Source of the DNA: Lachnospiraceae bacterium
GTDB lineage: Bacteria; Bacillota; Clostridia; Lachnospirales; Lachnospiraceae
Length of the DNA stretch: 11,707 nt
Assembly: GCA_017476305.1 (NCBI GenBank)
Contig: JAFVAA010000419.1
Coordinates: 1-11,707, forward strand
Reading direction: 5' to 3'
Made by a program: the position numbers and the translations under genes. Under the pieces are notes generated by a model. The model was not told where the DNA came from and ran no database searches. It was given only the letters and a program-made list of their open reading frames with translations. Shown here piece after piece: positions 1 to 7,229 of this stretch (position 1 is the stretch's first letter; each line of letters starts with the position of its first letter).

Positions 1-2
1 GC

Positions 3-512
3 AGACTCCTTGAAAGGATGAACAGACATTATACGCAGGAAAGCTATCTGCATCTGGTCGAAATGATTCGGAGAGCGGTTCCTGATATTACGCTGAGTAC
101 GGATATCATCGTGGGCTTTCCGGGAGAGACAGAGGAGGATTTCAAAGAAACCCTGGATGTGGTGGAGCGGGTTCGGTATGACAGTGCGTTTACCTTTCTC
201 TACAGTAAAAGAACGGGAACGCCGGCTGCTTCCTTCGAGGAGCAGGTACCGGAGGAGGTCGCGAAGGAGCGGTTCGACAGGCTTCTCGCTCTGGTGCAGA
301 GGATTTCCGCGGAAAAAACAGAAGCCCTGGTAGGAAGGACTGTGGAGGTTTTAGTGGAGGAGGAAAATAAACAGGATGCTGCCTTCGTGACAGGAAGAAC
401 GAGCGGGAACCATCTGGTGCATTTTAAAGGGGAAAAATCCCTCATTGGAAAGCTCGTCTCTGTCCGCCTGGAGGAGGGGAAGGGATTTTATTATTTGGGA
501 AGTATGGTTTAG
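3..512 (+). CDS. miaB: MiaB, tRNA-2-methylthio-N6-dimethylallyladenosine synthase (C-terminal part)
   Basis: Radical-SAM methylthiotransferase that adds the 2-methylthio group to i6A37 in tRNAs reading UNN codons; cytoplasmic. Only the last 169 residues are present, because the reading frame is already open at base 3. The N-terminal UPF0004 domain and the CxxxCxxC cluster motif lie outside the window. Visible are the end of the radical-SAM barrel, with MNRHYT (residues 6-11 of the fragment), the VGFPGET turn (37-43) and the FLYSKRTGTPAA segment (65-76), then a TRAM RNA-binding domain (about 107-169). The SKRTGTPAA form points to MiaB rather than RimO, which has SKEEDTPAGE at the same place (see the rimO gene at 8339). 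An internal ATG at 18 is not the true start. dgt follows after 27 bases, so the two are probably co-transcribed. Confident in the family; MiaB over another methylthiotransferase is inferred from these motifs. Confidence 0.93.
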   Translation, partial: RLLERMNRHYTQESYLHLVEMIRRAVPDITLSTDIIVGFPGETEEDFKETLDVVERVRYDSAFTFLYSKRTGTPAASFEEQVPEEVAKERFDRLLALVQRISAEKTEALVGRTVEVLVEEENKQDAAFVTGRTSGNHLVHFKGEKSLIGKLVSVRLEEGKGFYYLGSMV

Positions 513-523
513 GGAGCTGTGCT

Positions 524-532
524 GGAAGGGGG
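524..532 (+). promoter_or_regulatory. Ribosome binding site deciding the dgt start
   Basis: The purine run GGAAGGGGG ends 7 bases before ATG 540, a good spacing. It leaves only one base before the in-frame ATG at 534 and lies inside the frame opened by GTG 519. It therefore favours ATG 540. Confidence 0.6.
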
Positions 533-539
533 CATGGAT

Positions 540-1577
540 ATGGAGAAAAAAAACCTGCGGGAGGAGCAGGAAAAGAGAGAGCATGAGATTCTGAGCAAAT
601 TTGCGACCTATGCGGACAGAAGTCTCGGACGTGACAGGGAGGAGGAGCAGTGTGATATCCGTACGGATTTTCAGAGGGACAGGGACCGGATCATCCACTG
701 TAAGGCATTTCGCAGGTTGAAACAGAAGACACAGGTTTTTCTGGCACCGGAAGGAGACCACTACAGAACCCGTCTGACGCATACGTTAGAGGTGGCGCAG
801 AATGCCAGGACGATTGCCAGGGCGCTGAGGCTAAATGAGGATCTGACGGAGGCGATTGCGCTGGGACATGATTTAGGGCATACACCATATGGCCATGCCG
901 GAGAGCGGGCTTTACACAAGCTGATGGAGGATGCCGGCGGTTTTCATCACAATGAGCAGAGCGTCCGGGTGGTGGAGCGGCTGGAAAAGGACGGAACGGG
1001 ATTAAATCTTACGAAAGAAGTGAGGGATGGAATCCTGAATCACCAGACGAAGTGCACGCCTGCGACATTAGAGGGGAAGATCGTGAGACTGTCGGATAAG
1101 ATTGCCTATGTAAATTCTGATATTGATGATTCCATACGTGCGGGGATCATCAAAGAGGAGGATATTCCTTCGGAGCTTACGGATATCCTGGGGAACAGTA
1201 CGAATATGAGACTGAATACGCTGGTGCATGATATTGTGCGAAACAGCGAAGGGAAAAATGATATCTGCATGTCCGGGGAGGTGCAGAATGCCATGTATGA
1301 GCTTAGAAAATTTCTGTTCGCTACCGTTTATACGAATCCTGTGGCTAAGGGCGAAGAGAAAAAGGTGGACCATATCATTAACGCACTATATGAATATTAC
1401 ATAAATCATCTGGATGCATTGCAGGGGGAGTTTAAAAAGCTTTTAGAAGAAGGGGAGCCGGAAAGAAGGGTGGTGTGTGACTTCATTGCCTGCATGAGCG
1501 ACCGGTATGCGGTGAATCTTTATAAGGATATCATGATTCCGAAGTCCTGGGGCGTATCAGGGATCGAACACAGATAA
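540..1577 (+). CDS. dgt: Deoxyguanosinetriphosphate triphosphohydrolase-like HD protein
   Basis: HD-superfamily hydrolase predicted to cleave dNTPs to deoxynucleoside and triphosphate, so acting on dNTP pools in the cytoplasm. The 345-residue protein shows the family signature throughout: RDRDRIIHCKAFRRLKQKTQ (47-66), then THTLEV with metal ligand H81, GHDLGHTPYGH with H110-D111, and RLSDKIAY with D186, giving the H...HD...D metal set. Its length fits the short clostridial dGTPase-like proteins, not the longer E. coli Dgt, so substrate preference for dGTP is not proven. ATG 540 is chosen because GGAAGGGGG lies 7 bases upstream; GTG 519 or ATG 534 would add 7 or 2 residues. It sits 27 bases after miaB and 90 bases before dnaG. 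A link to DNA replication through its neighbour dnaG is an inference from context. Confidence 0.93.
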   Translation: MEKKNLREEQEKREHEILSKFATYADRSLGRDREEEQCDIRTDFQRDRDRIIHCKAFRRLKQKTQVFLAPEGDHYRTRLTHTLEVAQNARTIARALRLNEDLTEAIALGHDLGHTPYGHAGERALHKLMEDAGGFHHNEQSVRVVERLEKDGTGLNLTKEVRDGILNHQTKCTPATLEGKIVRLSDKIAYVNSDIDDSIRAGIIKEEDIPSELTDILGNSTNMRLNTLVHDIVRNSEGKNDICMSGEVQNAMYELRKFLFATVYTNPVAKGEEKKVDHIINALYEYYINHLDALQGEFKKLLEEGEPERRVVCDFIACMSDRYAVNLYKDIMIPKSWGVSGIEHR

Positions 1578-1612
1578 GAAATAAAAAAAGGAAATTTCTG
1601 ATTTTTACAGTA

Positions 1613-1618
1613 TATAAT
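1613..1618 (+). promoter_or_regulatory. Possible -10 element of a dnaG promoter
   Basis: A perfect TATAAT lies in an AT-rich stretch of the 90-base dgt-dnaG spacer, 50 bases before the dnaG GTG. No good -35 is seen at 16-18 bases upstream (GGAAAT at 1590-1595), and there is no TGn extension. The call is weak; dnaG may simply be read through from dgt. Confidence 0.3.
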
Positions 1619-1653
1619 ATATAGAGTGCTTGTCTGCATATAGAAACGGAAAT

Positions 1654-1660
1654 GGGAGGA
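1654..1660 (+). promoter_or_regulatory. Ribosome binding site for the GTG start of dnaG
   Basis: GGGAGGA lies 7 bases before GTG 1668. The next in-frame ATG is at residue 8, inside the conserved N-terminus, so GTG is the supported start. Confidence 0.75.
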
Positions 1661-1667
1661 ATCGGTC

Positions 1668-3440
1668 GTGCCGTGGTATTCATCAGAAATGATAGAGGAG
1701 GTCCGTTCACGCAGCGATATCGTGGACGTGATCGGCAGCTACGTAAGATTAAGACGTACCGGCAGTACCTATATGGGGCTTTGTCCTTTTCACAGCGAGA
1801 ACACGCCGTCTTTTAACGTAAACCCTTCCCACCAGCTGTACAAATGCTTTGGATGCGGAGTGGGCGGGAATGTGTTTACCTTTATCATGGAATATGAGCA
1901 CTATTCCTTTACGGAGGCAGTGAAGTTTTTGGCAGACCGGAATGGGATTGCGATTTCCGGGGGCGAAATGAGTGAGGAGCAGAAGAAAAGGGAAAGTATC
2001 CGGGCTGCGATCATAGAAATCAATACGAAGGCTGCAAAGTTTTATTATGCTTTATTAAAATCGGAGCATGGGAAATATGGATATGATTATTTGAAATCCA
2101 GAGGTCTTTCCGAAGAAACCATTCGTCATTTTGGCCTGGGGTTCGCAGGCTCCGGTGGAGTGGAGCTCTATGGATATTTAAAGAAGGAAGGGTATTCCGA
2201 TACGCTTTTAAAGGAGACCGGACTTTTTAAGATGGACGAACGTGGGGCATATGATAAATTCTTGAACCGGGTGATGTTCCCAATCATGGATATCAGTAAC
2301 CATGTGATTGGCTTTGGCGGGAGAGTGATGGGAGATGCAAAGCCAAAGTATCTAAATTCGCCGGAAACAAAGGTTTTTGATAAGGGAAGGAATCTGTATG
2401 GACTGAACTATGCGAAAAAAGGGCGCAAAAAGGCATTTATTCTCTGTGAAGGATATATGGATGTCATTGCCATGCATCAGGCAGGCTTTACGAATGCAGT
2501 TGCTTCTTTGGGAACTGCGTTTACAGAATATCAGGCGAATATCATCAAGCGGTATGTAGAGGAGGTGCTTTTGATCTATGATAGTGATGAAGCAGGAAGA
2601 AAGGCGGCTCTCCGTGCCATTCCAATTCTCAGAAGGGCAGGACTCAGTGGGAAGGTCGTATCCTTGAATCCGCATAAGGATCCGGATGAATTTATAAAGG
2701 CAGAGGGGACGGAGGCATTTGAAGAAAGGCTCTCCTCGGCGGTAAACAGTTTCTTTTTTGAGATTACAGTGCTAAAGGATGCGTTCAATCTTTCGGATCC
2801 TGCCCAAAAAACGAAATTCATCCATGAAACTGCGAAAAAGCTTTTGGTATTTCGGGATAAAGTGGAAAGAGACAGTTATTTAGAGGCGATTGCCGCAGAG
2901 CATGGAATCCCGAAGGAGGATTTAAAGAATCTGGTCATCCGCTATGGAAACAGCTATACAGAGAATTATGAAGAACCCCTGGAACGCCGTACGGAAAGAA
3001 AGAAAAAGGAGGAAAAGGGGATTACCTATTCCTATCAGCTTTTTTTATCGGAGCTGATCGCAAATCCGAACATATTTGCACAGGTAAAGGAAGCTGTTTC
3101 GCCAAAGGATTTTTTTGTAGAGGTATACAGGGAAGTCGCCGGGCTTTTATATCAGCAGCTGGAGGAAGGAGAACTGATTCCGGCGAAGATCGTGGGGCAG
3201 TTCGAGGAAGCAGACACTCAGAAAATCGTGGCGGATATGTTCCAGACGGATTATGAAATGGACATGAGCTTAGAGGAAAGGGAAAAAGCGTTCATAGAAC
3301 TGATCTATAAGATCAAGGAATATAGTATAGAGAACCGGATGCGGGGACTTACTGATCTGAATGAGCTTCAAAAGCTGGTAAAAGAGAAGAAAAAGTGGCA
3401 GAATCCGGGAAATCTGCATATTTCTTTGAAAGATGGTTAA
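1668..3440 (+). CDS. dnaG: DNA primase DnaG
   Basis: Synthesises RNA primers for lagging-strand DNA replication, acting with the replicative helicase at the fork. The 590-residue product has the expected order. The N-terminal CHC2 zinc-binding domain has C39, H42, C60 and C63 (in CPFHSENTPSF and KCFGCGVGGN). The RNA-polymerase core has SRGLSEETIRHFGLGF (about 145-160) and GFGGRVM. The Toprim metal site has E261 in LCEGYMD and D305/D307 in IYDSDEAGR. A divergent C-terminal helicase-binding region follows from about residue 430, after a charged linker (ERRTERKKKEEK). The GTG start is supported by GGGAGGA 7 bases upstream and by the match of residues 8-30 to the usual DnaG N-terminus. It lies between dgt and rpoD, the clostridial form of the macromolecular-synthesis operon, without rpsU next to it. 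All key residues are intact. Confidence 0.98.
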   Translation: MPWYSSEMIEEVRSRSDIVDVIGSYVRLRRTGSTYMGLCPFHSENTPSFNVNPSHQLYKCFGCGVGGNVFTFIMEYEHYSFTEAVKFLADRNGIAISGGEMSEEQKKRESIRAAIIEINTKAAKFYYALLKSEHGKYGYDYLKSRGLSEETIRHFGLGFAGSGGVELYGYLKKEGYSDTLLKETGLFKMDERGAYDKFLNRVMFPIMDISNHVIGFGGRVMGDAKPKYLNSPETKVFDKGRNLYGLNYAKKGRKKAFILCEGYMDVIAMHQAGFTNAVASLGTAFTEYQANIIKRYVEEVLLIYDSDEAGRKAALRAIPILRRAGLSGKVVSLNPHKDPDEFIKAEGTEAFEERLSSAVNSFFFEITVLKDAFNLSDPAQKTKFIHETAKKLLVFRDKVERDSYLEAIAAEHGIPKEDLKNLVIRYGNSYTENYEEPLERRTERKKKEEKGITYSYQLFLSELIANPNIFAQVKEAVSPKDFFVEVYREVAGLLYQQLEEGELIPAKIVGQFEEADTQKIVADMFQTDYEMDMSLEEREKAFIELIYKIKEYSIENRMRGLTDLNELQKLVKEKKKWQNPGNLHISLKDG

Positions 3441-3480
3441 TATAGTGAACGACAAATTGTTTTTGCCGTTCCCTAAAACA

Positions 3481-3498
3481 CAATGTCATTTAGTTAAG
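3481..3498. repeat. Left terminal inverted repeat of the MITE-like element
   Basis: CAATGTCATTTAGTTAAG pairs with 3540-3557 with two mismatches (positions 12 and 16). The outer 11 bases are identical to the other end. Confidence 0.85.
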
Positions 3499-3539
3499 AA
3501 TTTCGAACGGAAGTAATGCTTACTATAGCTACATTATGG

Positions 3540-3557
3540 CTAAACGAAATGACATTG
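3540..3557. repeat. Right terminal inverted repeat of the MITE-like element
   Basis: CTAAACGAAATGACATTG is the partner of 3481-3498. It contains ATGACA (3549-3554), which could act as an outward-facing -35 towards rpoD. Confidence 0.85.
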
Positions 3558-3577
3558 CCCTAAAACATACATATACA
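3549..3577 (+). promoter_or_regulatory. Possible hybrid promoter for rpoD
   Basis: ATGACA (3549-3554, five of six matches to TTGACA) lies in the right inverted repeat. It is followed after 17 bases by TATACA (3572-3577, four of six matches to TATAAT) in host DNA, 21 bases before the rpoD ATG. The geometry is right, but the -10 is weak and this is inference only. Confidence 0.3.
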
Positions 3578-3584
3578 TATAGGA

Positions 3585-3592
3585 AAGGAAGG
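3585..3592 (+). promoter_or_regulatory. Ribosome binding site deciding the rpoD start
   Basis: AAGGAAGG ends 6 bases before ATG 3599. The upstream in-frame ATG 3536 lies inside the MITE-like element and has no purine-rich site before it. Confidence 0.75.
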
Positions 3593-3598
3593 AACAAA

Positions 3599-4843
3599 AT
3601 GGCAACAGAGAAAAAGAAAGCTGGTGAAGCTGCTTTGGAAGAAAAGGGAAGGAAAAAGAAAGCAACGAAAAGCAGCACGAAGGATGGATCAAAGGGGGCG
3701 AAGAAGGCTGCAGAGAAGGAAATGGACAGTGAAAAGAAATTCGATCAGCAGTTAGTCGCACTTAGAAAGCTCGCTGCCACACAGAAGGATGTTTTAAGGA
3801 TGTCGGAAATTCAGGATTTTTTTGGTTTTCCTCTGACAGAGCTGCAGGAGGAAAGGATGATGAATTTCTTAGCATCCTATAACGTGGATGTGCTGATTGA
3901 AATTCCGGAGGGTGATGATGCGGATGAAGCCATTATGCTCGAAATGGAGAATGATGGAGATGTCCTCGATGATGAGGATCTCGAAAAGATCGATCTGTCT
4001 GTGCCGGAGGGAGTCAGCCTGGAGGATCCTGTCCGTATGTATTTAAAGGAAATCGGAAAAGTACCGCTTTTAACGGCAGATGAGGAAGTAGAGCTTGCGA
4101 AACGCATGGAAGAGGGTGACATGGATGCGAAGAAAAAGCTGGCAGAAGCGAATCTCAGGCTGGTGGTCAGCATCGCAAAGCGCTATGTGGGGCGTGGTAT
4201 GCTCTTTTTGGATTTGATCCAGGAGGGAAATCTGGGCCTGATCAAAGCAGTTGAGAAGTTCGATTATACGAAAGGATACAAATTCAGCACCTATGCGACC
4301 TGGTGGATTCGTCAGGCGATTACGAGAGCGATTGCAGATCAGGCGAGAACGATTCGTATTCCTGTGCATATGGTGGAAACCATTAATAAATTTGTCAGGA
4401 TTCAAAGACAGCTTTTACAGGAGCTGGGGCGTGAGCCATATCCGGATGAAATTGCAAAGGAGATGAATCTGCCGGTAGACCGTGTTCGCGAAATCCAAAA
4501 AATATCCCTGGAGCCTGTTTCTTTAGAGACGCCGATCGGTGAGGAGGAGGACAGCCATTTGGGTGACTTTATCCAGGATGATAATGTTCCGGTACCTGCA
4601 GAAGCAGCAGCGTTTACGCTTCTTAGGGAACAGCTGGAGGAGGTCCTTGGCACATTGACGGAAAGAGAACAAAAGGTGTTGAAGCTCCGCTTTGGTCTGG
4701 AGGATGGACGAGCCAGAACTTTAGAGGAAGTGGGAAAGGAATTTCAGGTGACCAGAGAGCGGATTCGTCAGATTGAGGCAAAGGCTCTAAGAAAGCTGCG
4801 TCATCCGAGTCGGAGCAGAAAGCTGAAGGATTATCTGGAGTGA
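3599..4843 (+). CDS. rpoD: RNA polymerase primary sigma factor RpoD/SigA
   Basis: Housekeeping sigma-70 factor that directs RNA polymerase to -10/-35 promoters. The 414-residue protein has a Lys/Ala/Glu-rich N-terminal tail (about 1-47, with 15 lysines) and a short region-1.1-like segment with an acidic stretch (about 100-140). Region 1.2 starts at about 143 ([16 protein letters not shown]) and region 2 at about 185 ([17 protein letters not shown], then [19 protein letters not shown] at 227-245 for -10 recognition and melting). Region 3 follows, then region 4 from about 353 ([18 protein letters not shown] and the [20 protein letters not shown] helix-turn-helix for the -35). ATG 3599 is chosen for AAGGAAGG 6 bases upstream. 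An in-frame ATG at 3536 would add 21 residues encoded partly by the inserted element and is probably unused. The stop overlaps the trmK start. The basic tail makes it longer than Bacillus SigA (371 residues). Confidence 0.98.
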   Translation: MATEKKKAGEAALEEKGRKKKATKSSTKDGSKGAKKAAEKEMDSEKKFDQQLVALRKLAATQKDVLRMSEIQDFFGFPLTELQEERMMNFLASYNVDVLIEIPEGDDADEAIMLEMENDGDVLDDEDLEKIDLSVPEGVSLEDPVRMYLKEIGKVPLLTADEEVELAKRMEEGDMDAKKKLAEANLRLVVSIAKRYVGRGMLFLDLIQEGNLGLIKAVEKFDYTKGYKFSTYATWWIRQAITRAIADQARTIRIPVHMVETINKFVRIQRQLLQELGREPYPDEIAKEMNLPVDRVREIQKISLEPVSLETPIGEEEDSHLGDFIQDDNVPVPAEAAAFTLLREQLEEVLGTLTEREQKVLKLRFGLEDGRARTLEEVGKEFQVTRERIRQIEAKALRKLRHPSRSRKLKDYLE

Positions 4844-5601
4844 TGAAATTATCGAAGCGTTTAAAACAGGTGGCAGAGCAGGTGATTCATGCAGATGTGA
4901 CAGCAGATGTAGGCTGTGACCATGGTTTTACCTCCATCTATCTGGTGCGTACCGGGCGGACGAAGCGTGCGATTGCCATGGATATCGGCAGAGAACCTCT
5001 GCTTCGTGCTAAGGAGCATGTGGTCTCTTATCAAATGCAGGAGAAAATCGAGCTTAGACGGTCCGATGGCTTAGAGAGGTTAGAAAAAGGGGAAGCGGAT
5101 GCTCTTCTGATCAGCGGGATCGGTGGCAGACTGATGTGCAGGATCTTAAAGGAAGGGGAGGAGAAGGTGACGGGAATGAAACAGCTCATCCTTTCTCCAC
5201 AGTCTGACATTCCTATGGTCAGGAGGCTGCTTCATGAAATGGGGTTTTGTATCGAGAGGGAGCGGATGGTCTGCGATCAGAAAAAGTATTATGTGATCAT
5301 ACGCGCTGTCCCGGGGGATGAGAAGTATGAAGCAGAGGAAGAATATCTTTATGGGAGGTACCTGATCGGGAAAAAGGATGAGGTATTTATAGAATTTTTG
5401 AAAAGAGAGAACCGAAAGACGGCAGAGGTGATTTCCCGAATGGAGGAAAGCAGACTGTCGGCAGAGGGGGAGCTTTGCTTAAAAAAACAGAAGAAGACGA
5501 GAGAACAGATATTACGGATATTGCATAAAATGGGGATAGAAAATATTCCGGAGGAGGTAACAGATGATGGGAAAAAGGGTAAAGGTTACAGTGGGGAATG
5601 A
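4843..5601 (+). CDS. trmK: tRNA (adenine(22)-N1)-methyltransferase TrmK
   Basis: S-adenosylmethionine-dependent enzyme that makes m1A22 in the D-loop of tRNAs (COG2384 family). The 252-residue protein has a Rossmann methyltransferase domain: motif I DVGCDHGFTSIYL (22-34), acidic D47 in AIAMDIGREPL, then SGIGGRLM (91-98) and LSPQSD (117-122), followed by the KKYYVIIR strand. The C-terminal part (about 175-235) is charged and helical, likely the coiled coil seen in TrmK. ATG 4843 shares a base with the rpoD stop (TGATG), which suggests translational coupling; the GTG at 4840 would add only one residue. The last 12-13 codons overlap the next gene and give a Lys/Gly-rich tail. trmK next to the primary sigma gene is a common Bacillota arrangement. 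In many relatives a Nif3-like gene follows; here a nucleoside kinase does. Confidence 0.94.
   Translation: MKLSKRLKQVAEQVIHADVTADVGCDHGFTSIYLVRTGRTKRAIAMDIGREPLLRAKEHVVSYQMQEKIELRRSDGLERLEKGEADALLISGIGGRLMCRILKEGEEKVTGMKQLILSPQSDIPMVRRLLHEMGFCIERERMVCDQKKYYVIIRAVPGDEKYEAEEEYLYGRYLIGKKDEVFIEFLKRENRKTAEVISRMEESRLSAEGELCLKKQKKTREQILRILHKMGIENIPEEVTDDGKKGKGYSGE
5550..5557 (+). promoter_or_regulatory. Ribosome binding site of the nucleoside kinase, inside trmK
   Basis: GGAGGAGG lies 6 bases before ATG 5564 and 9 before ATG 5567. It is embedded in the trmK coding region, so ribosomes ending trmK pass over it. Confidence 0.75.
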
Positions 5602-7228
5602 AGTAAGAGAATATGAAGAGGGGGTTACATATGCACAGATCGCAGAGGAATTTAAAGAAAAGTATGCAAATGATATTATACTGGCACAAAAGGGCGGAAA
5701 GCTGGTGGAGCTCTATAAGACGGTCAGCGAGGACTGCGTCATTCAGTTTTTGACGACTGCATCCAAAAGTGGCCATAAAACCTACGAAAGAGGTGTGACG
5801 CTTCTGATGCTGAAGGTGTTTTATGATATTGCAGATAAGGAGAGGTTGGTAAATGTCTTTGTCAAGCATGCTTTGGGCGAGAGCATTTACTGTGAGGCAG
5901 AGGGCGTGGAGCTTACGGATGCCTTTTTACAGAAGCTGGAGAAGGGGATGCAGGGAATCGTAAACAAGGATATTCCGTTTGAAAAGCGTTCTGTAGATAC
6001 GGCAAAGGCGGTGAATATCTTTGCAAAGCATAAGATGCTCGATAAAAAGAGGCTGTTCGAGTATCGCAGGGTGTCAAAGGTGAATATATACAGCTTAGGC
6101 GGCTTCGAAGATTATTATTATGGCTATATGCCGAAATCTACAGGAATCTTAAAGTATTTTTCCATTGAGAAGTATGAGGATGGTTTCATGATCCATATTC
6201 CCGGCCGGCGGGAACCAACGGTGATCCAAAAGGCAGAGGACAGACCAAAACTGTTCCACACGCTGCAGGAGGCGAGTGCCTGGGGAAGGATGATGGGGGT
6301 GGATACCGTAGGCGCATTGAATGATGTGATCGCGCATGGGAGTGCGAGTGACCTGATTTTAGTACAGGAGGCCTTACAGGAGAAAAAAATCGCTCAGATC
6401 GCAGAAATGATTGCAGCAGATCCAGGTAAAAAGTTTGTGATGATTGCAGGACCTTCTTCTTCCGGAAAGACGTCCTTTTCCCATCGTTTGTCCATTCAGC
6501 TGCGGACGCTGGGCTTAAAGCCCCATCCGATCGCACTTGATAATTATTTTAAAAATCGTGAGGATACGCCGCGGGATGAGAATGGAAATTATAACTTTGA
6601 ATGCTTAGAGGCAATCGATATCGAGCTTTTCAATAAACAGATGACCGCTCTTTTGGCGGGGGAAAGAGTAGAGCTTCCGACGTTCAATTTCGTGATCGGC
6701 AGACAGGAGTACAAGGGGGACTACAGACAGCTTGGCAAAAATGATATTTTGGTCATTGAAGGGATTCATGGCTTAAATGATAAGCTGTCATACACACTTC
6801 CAAGGGAGAGTAAATTTAAGATTTATATCAGTGCGCTGACACAGTTGAACATCGATGAGCATAACAGGATTTCTACGACCGATGGAAGACTCATCAGACG
6901 TATGGTAAGAGATGCGAGAACCAGAGGCACTTCGGCACTTGGGACGATTGCGATGTGGCCTTCGGTAAGGCGCGGAGAGGATCAGTATATTTTCCCGTTT
7001 CAGGAGGAAGCAGATGTGATGTTCAACTCTGCGCTGATTTACGAGCTTGCAGTTTTGAAGCCGTATGCAGAGGCACTTCTCTTTGGGATTCCGAAGGATG
7101 TACCGGAATACATAGAGGCAAAGAGGCTTTTAAAGTTTTTGGATTATTTCATTACGATCAGTGCGGATGATATTCCGAAAAATTCACTGATGAGGGAGTT
7201 CGTGGGAGGGAGTATCTTCAGAGTCTAA
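5564..7228 (+). CDS. Nucleoside kinase (uridine-kinase family) with ThrRS-like N-terminal domains
   Basis: A 554-residue fusion. Residues about 4-65 look like a TGS domain (VKVTVGNEVREYEEGVTYAQIAEEF), and about 70-200 resemble the second, editing-type domain of threonyl-tRNA synthetase. I do not see the paired HxxxH/CxxxH metal ligands of a working editing site. Residues about 285-500 are a P-loop kinase of the uridine kinase/phosphoribulokinase fold, with Walker A GPSSSGKTS (296-304, K302), HPIALDNYF soon after, and LVIEGIHGLND as the Walker-B-like strand. The expected reaction is phosphorylation of a nucleoside, probably uridine or cytidine, but the substrate is not shown by the sequence. 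ATG 5564 overlaps trmK by 38 bases; ATG 5567 is an alternative. The architecture is known in clostridia and Thermotogae. The role of the synthetase-like half is unknown to me; nucleic-acid or ligand sensing is a guess. Confidence 0.88.
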   Translation: MMGKRVKVTVGNEVREYEEGVTYAQIAEEFKEKYANDIILAQKGGKLVELYKTVSEDCVIQFLTTASKSGHKTYERGVTLLMLKVFYDIADKERLVNVFVKHALGESIYCEAEGVELTDAFLQKLEKGMQGIVNKDIPFEKRSVDTAKAVNIFAKHKMLDKKRLFEYRRVSKVNIYSLGGFEDYYYGYMPKSTGILKYFSIEKYEDGFMIHIPGRREPTVIQKAEDRPKLFHTLQEASAWGRMMGVDTVGALNDVIAHGSASDLILVQEALQEKKIAQIAEMIAADPGKKFVMIAGPSSSGKTSFSHRLSIQLRTLGLKPHPIALDNYFKNREDTPRDENGNYNFECLEAIDIELFNKQMTALLAGERVELPTFNFVIGRQEYKGDYRQLGKNDILVIEGIHGLNDKLSYTLPRESKFKIYISALTQLNIDEHNRISTTDGRLIRRMVRDARTRGTSALGTIAMWPSVRRGEDQYIFPFQEEADVMFNSALIYELAVLKPYAEALLFGIPKDVPEYIEAKRLLKFLDYFITISADDIPKNSLMREFVGGSIFRV

Positions 7229-7229
7229 A

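Larger units (their letters stand above)
3471..3567. mobile_element. MITE-like insertion with target-site duplication between dnaG and rpoD
   Basis: A 77-bp core (3481-3557) is bounded by inverted repeats of 18 bp with 16 matches. The left end CAATGTCATTTAGTTAAG (3481-3498) matches the reverse complement of 3540-3557, and the outer 11 bp are perfect. The exact 10-bp word CCCTAAAACA abuts both ends, at 3471-3480 and 3558-3567, as a target-site duplication would. The 41-base interior (3499-3539) codes for nothing, so the element is non-autonomous. From memory, the left end resembles IS231/IS4-group ends (shared TTAAGAA near position 14-20; that group makes 10-12 bp duplications), but this is tentative. 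Taking out the core and one repeat leaves a plausible 71-base dnaG-rpoD spacer. The structure is seen directly; the transposon family is inferred. Confidence 0.8.

Noticed and set aside
351..782. Antisense open frame of 143 codons over the miaB/dgt junction
   Set aside because: It is opposite two well-supported genes and has no known motif; it is a shadow frame.
1584..1606. A-run and T-run after dgt as a terminator
   Set aside because: The stem around GGAAATTTC is short with mismatches and no stable GC core; dnaG can be read through from dgt.
5387..5869. Long antisense open frame of 160 codons
   Set aside because: It lies opposite trmK and the kinase, has no recognisable protein features or ribosome site, and has the composition expected from the complement of purine-rich coding strands.
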